A stretch of DNA of 64,000 nucleotides, from contig JAFKJK010000010.1 in the NCBI GenBank assembly GCA_017306015.1, positions 62,001-126,000 of the forward strand, read 5' to 3'. Positions 61,628-64,000 of the stretch are shown here, in pieces. Numbering within the stretch: position 1 is the first letter of the stretch; every line of letters begins with the position of its first letter. The notes under the pieces were generated by a model that was given only the letters and a program-made list of their open reading frames with translations, was not told where the DNA came from and made no database searches. The translations under genes and the position numbers were made by a program. Source of the DNA: Propionibacteriaceae bacterium. Its GTDB lineage: Bacteria > Actinomycetota > Actinomycetes > Propionibacteriales > Propionibacteriaceae.

Positions 61628-62620
61628 ATGCTGGCCTCACCGCTGGGACGAACCGGACGCCAGGTCTCGGCGATCGGGCTGGGCACGTGGCAGTTCGGGG
61701 GCGATTGGGGTGACGTGAGCGAACCAGACGCGCTCGACGTCCTGTCTGCAGCCGTGGCCGCCGGCGTGACCCTGTTCGACACCGCTGACGTCTACGGCGA
61801 CGGCCGCAGCGAGTCGATCATCGGCACGTTCCTCGCCGGACACCCGGGACACGGCATCACTGTCGCCACCAAGATGGGCCGGCGGCTGGACCAGGTGGCG
61901 GAGAACTACACCCCGGAGCATTTCCAGGAGTGGACGACCCGGTCCCGGCAGAACCTGGGCGTGGACACCCTCGACCTGGTCCAGCTGCACTGCCCGCCGA
62001 CGGCGGTGATCGAGTCGGACGCGACCTACGAAGCGCTCGACGAGCTGGTGGCCGAGGGCGTCCTGGCCGCGTACGGGGTCTCGGTGGAGACCTGTGCGCA
62101 GGCGCTGGCGGCGATCTCGCGTCCGAACGTGACGAACGTCCAGATCATCCTGAACCCGTTCCGGCTGAAGCCGCTGGACGAGGTGCTGCCGGCTGCGGCC
62201 GCGGCCGGGGTGGCGGTGTTCGCCCGCGTCCCGCTGGCATCCGGCCTGCTGTCGGGGCGGTACACGAAGGAGACCACCTTCGCGGAGTCCGACCACCGCA
62301 GCTACAACCGCCACGGCGAGGCGTTCGACCGCGGCGAGACCTTCTCCGGTGTCGACTTCGAGGTGGGGCTGGATGCGGCGGCGCGGCTGGCGGCGGCCCT
62401 CCCGGACGGAGTGCCGCTGCCGGCGGCGACCCTGGCGTGGGTGGCGTCCCGGCCGGGGGTGACGTCGGTGATCCCGGGTGCCCGCAACGTCGCGCAGGCC
62501 AGGGCCAATGCGGACGCCGCGGAGCTGCTGGACGGCGGCTTCGACCTGGTGGCGTTCGACGCCGCCGTCCACGAGGTCTACGACGACCTGCTGCGCTCCT
62601 CGGTGCACCCGCTCTGGTGA
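61628..62620 (+). CDS. Aldo-keto reductase (2)
   Basis: 330 aa. IGLGTWQFGGDWG, Asp and Tyr in LFDTADVYGDGRSE, Lys in VATKMGRR, His in LVQLHCPP and NADP motif VIPGARNVAQARAN. Closer to the YajO/general-stress Gsp69 type than its divergent neighbour, so not a recent duplicate. ATG 61628 has GGAGG 7 nt upstream; the long open frame further upstream runs through neighbouring genes and is a shadow. A TTTACAGT box near 61583-61590 may be its promoter. Confidence 0.87.
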   Translation: MLASPLGRTGRQVSAIGLGTWQFGGDWGDVSEPDALDVLSAAVAAGVTLFDTADVYGDGRSESIIGTFLAGHPGHGITVATKMGRRLDQVAENYTPEHFQEWTTRSRQNLGVDTLDLVQLHCPPTAVIESDATYEALDELVAEGVLAAYGVSVETCAQALAAISRPNVTNVQIILNPFRLKPLDEVLPAAAAAGVAVFARVPLASGLLSGRYTKETTFAESDHRSYNRHGEAFDRGETFSGVDFEVGLDAAARLAAALPDGVPLPAATLAWVASRPGVTSVIPGARNVAQARANADAAELLDGGFDLVAFDAAVHEVYDDLLRSSVHPLW

Positions 62621-62629
62621 GACCAGCCC

Positions 62630-63928
62630 TCACGGGGTGACGCGGTGCAGGTCCCTCGGATACAGGGCGACCCGGCGGACGTTGTCCGTCTCGGTCAGCC
62701 GGGCGGTGAACCGCTCCAGCCCAATGGCGAAGCCGCCGTGGGGTGGCATGCCGTCGGCGAAGGCCTGGAGGTAGGTCGCGTAGGCGTCCGGTGACTCGCC
62801 GCGTGCCCGCAGCGCGTCCACGTAGTCGGCGTAGCGATGCAGCCGCTGGCCGCCGGTGACCAGTTCCATGCCGCGGAACAGCAGGTCGAAGGAGTTCGAC
62901 CAGCGGGGATCGTCCGGCTGCGGGTGGGTGTAGAACGGCCGCTTCCTCATCGGGTAGCCCTCGACGGCGACGAAGTCGGAGCCGTGCTCGCGCAGGGCCC
63001 AGGCGCCGAGCGTCCGTTCGTGCTCGGGCGCGAGGTCGGGCTCGTCGGCGGGGGCGCCGACCAGGCGGAGGGCGTCCGCGAAATGGATGGTCGGCACCTC
63101 CTCGGGGATCGTGGGCACGTCCAGGCCGAGCAACTCTGCTGCGCGGCTGCCGCGGACGGCGTCCAGCATGCCGGCGATGGTCTCCCGCAGGACGGCCAGC
63201 ACGTCGCGGTGGTCGCGGATGAAGCCGAGCTCGGCGTCCAGCGACACGTACTCGGCGAGGTGCCGGACGGTGTCGGACGGCTCGGCGCGGAATACCGGGC
63301 CGGTCTCGTAGACGCGCTCGAAGACCCCGACGAGTTGCTGCTTGTAGAACTGCGGCGACTGGGCGAGGTAGGCCGGCTGGCCGAAGTAGCCCAGCTGGAA
63401 GACGTTCGCGCCCGACTCGGTGGCGTTGGCGACGATCTTCGGAGTCTGGATCTCGGTGAAGCCCAACCCGTCGAGTGTGGAGCGGAAGCCACGGAGCGCT
63501 GCGGCCGAGAGCTGCCACAGGGCGCGTTGGCGCGGATGCCGCCAAGCCAGGGGAGCCTGGTCGAGCAGCACGGGCAGCGATGCCTTGAGCGTCGGCCGCC
63601 AGAGTTCGAGCGTGGGCGACTCGGTGGGCGCCGACAGGACGGTCACCCCCGGGTCGGTCAGCTCGACCCCGCCCGGAGCGACCGGGTTGGGGGTGGCGGT
63701 GCCGGTGACGTCCACCACCCACTCCTCGGCGACGTCGAGCTGCCTGGCGGCGTCCGGTTCGAGGACGACCTGGGCGAGCCCGGAGCGGTCGCGGACGATC
63801 AGGAACGTCACGGCCGACAGGTCGCGGCGACGGTGCACCCAGCCGGAGAGCCGGACGCGGGACGACGGGACGGCGCTCGCCAGGTCGGCGGCGAGCACGC
63901 GCTCGGGAACAGAAACAGGAACTATCAA
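62630..63928 (-). CDS. aspS: Aspartyl-tRNA synthetase, short archaeal/eukaryal type
   Basis: 432 aa class II synthetase. It lacks the GAD insertion of the usual 590-aa bacterial AspRS, so it is the AspS2-like form. OB-fold anticodon domain VRLSGWVHRRRDLSAVTF and VRDRSGLAQVVL; FTEIQTPKIVANATESGANVF; QSPQFYKQQL; motif 2 VYETGPVFRAEPSDTVRHLAEY; motif 3 GGFAIGLERFTARL. Charges tRNA-Asp, perhaps also tRNA-Asn if non-discriminating. TTG 63928 was chosen because GGAGG is 8 nt upstream (GTG 63937 overlaps that site). Preceded by a T-box leader. A second, standard AspRS may exist elsewhere. Confidence 0.9.
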   Translation of the reverse strand: MIVPVSVPERVLAADLASAVPSSRVRLSGWVHRRRDLSAVTFLIVRDRSGLAQVVLEPDAARQLDVAEEWVVDVTGTATPNPVAPGGVELTDPGVTVLSAPTESPTLELWRPTLKASLPVLLDQAPLAWRHPRQRALWQLSAAALRGFRSTLDGLGFTEIQTPKIVANATESGANVFQLGYFGQPAYLAQSPQFYKQQLVGVFERVYETGPVFRAEPSDTVRHLAEYVSLDAELGFIRDHRDVLAVLRETIAGMLDAVRGSRAAELLGLDVPTIPEEVPTIHFADALRLVGAPADEPDLAPEHERTLGAWALREHGSDFVAVEGYPMRKRPFYTHPQPDDPRWSNSFDLLFRGMELVTGGQRLHRYADYVDALRARGESPDAYATYLQAFADGMPPHGGFAIGLERFTARLTETDNVRRVALYPRDLHRVTP

Positions 63929-63934
63929 GGAGAT

Positions 63935-64000
63935 CACCTCCGGTCCACACACGGGGCCCTGGAGGTGTGGGCGGAGGGCTAAGTCGCGGTGCCACCACAC
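63935..64000 (-). promoter_or_regulatory. Translational T-box riboswitch (3' half), aspS leader
   Basis: On the minus strand: A1 GTGTGG (64000-63995), 7-nt bulge TGGCACC (63994-63988), A2 GCG (63987-63985), loop, CGC (63973-63971), A1' CCACAC (63970-63965): the T-box anti-sequestrator layout. In the bulge TGGC can pair with tRNA 3' end GCCA, matching discriminator G73 of tRNA-Asp. The alternative stem CACCTCC (63967-63961) with GGAGGTG (63941-63935) hides the ribosome-binding site and shares bases with A1'. Stem I and the specifier codon lie beyond the window. Confidence 0.85.

Overview
High-GC, actinobacterial-looking chromosomal DNA. GC-rich third positions give long antisense shadow frames everywhere, GTG starts are common, and many genes have a TANNNT hexamer ending 6-7 nt before the start codon (leaderless mRNAs). 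Gene content (single-chain glycyl-tRNA synthetase, xfp phosphoketolase, ROK proteins, sugar ABC importers without their own ATPase, CPBP protease, Flp pilin) would suit a Propionibacteriaceae-like organism, but the family is an inference. No rRNA, tRNA, CRISPR, phage or transposase gene was seen.

Layout. 0-1.4 kb: end of a Zur-type zinc importer operon. 1.4-5.6 kb: ABM-domain protein, glyS, a repeat array, pcm and dusB. 5.6-18.5 kb (minus strand): one sugar operon with ROK repressor, solute-binding lipoprotein, two permeases, ROK sugar kinase, a GlmU-like nucleotidyltransferase fused to a phosphohexomutase, a GH94 phosphorylase, a membrane protein and NagZ. The GH94 enzyme reads as a chitobiose (GlcNAc2) phosphorylase rather than a cellobiose phosphorylase. 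The gene set therefore describes import of chitobiose, phosphorolysis to GlcNAc-1-P plus GlcNAc, phosphorylation of GlcNAc, and mutase (or UDP-GlcNAc) handling of GlcNAc-1-P. 18.6-21 kb: three related small membrane proteins. 21-26 kb: dgt, dnaG, CPBP protease and a sigma factor. 26-28.4 kb: an ABC-2 exporter pair.

28.5-40 kb is a cell-surface region: a giant subtilase whose catalytic domain is split by about 840 residues between Asp and His, an orphan Flp pilin, a membrane protein coupled to a PQQ-type propeller, a GNAT acetyltransferase, an RCC1-repeat protein and a membrane-anchored YncE-type propeller. 40-53.4 kb is metabolic: xfp with a coupled histidine phosphatase, MATE exporter, nucleoside hydrolase, FMN reductase, M20 dipeptidase, Dps, secreted esterase, MFS transporter and a second esterase. 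53.6-59.8 kb: a two-gene unit of a Ser/Gln-rich beta protein (possibly pore-former-like) and a 1404-residue RHS/YD-repeat protein. 59.9-64 kb: dienelactone hydrolase, two divergent aldo-keto reductases and a short archaeal-type aspartyl-tRNA synthetase preceded by a translational T-box.

The items most worth following are the T-box on aspS, the interrupted subtilase, the GlmU-mutase fusion in a chitobiose phosphorylase operon, the RHS two-gene unit, and a 30-bp inverted-repeat element present in nine copies at three loci.
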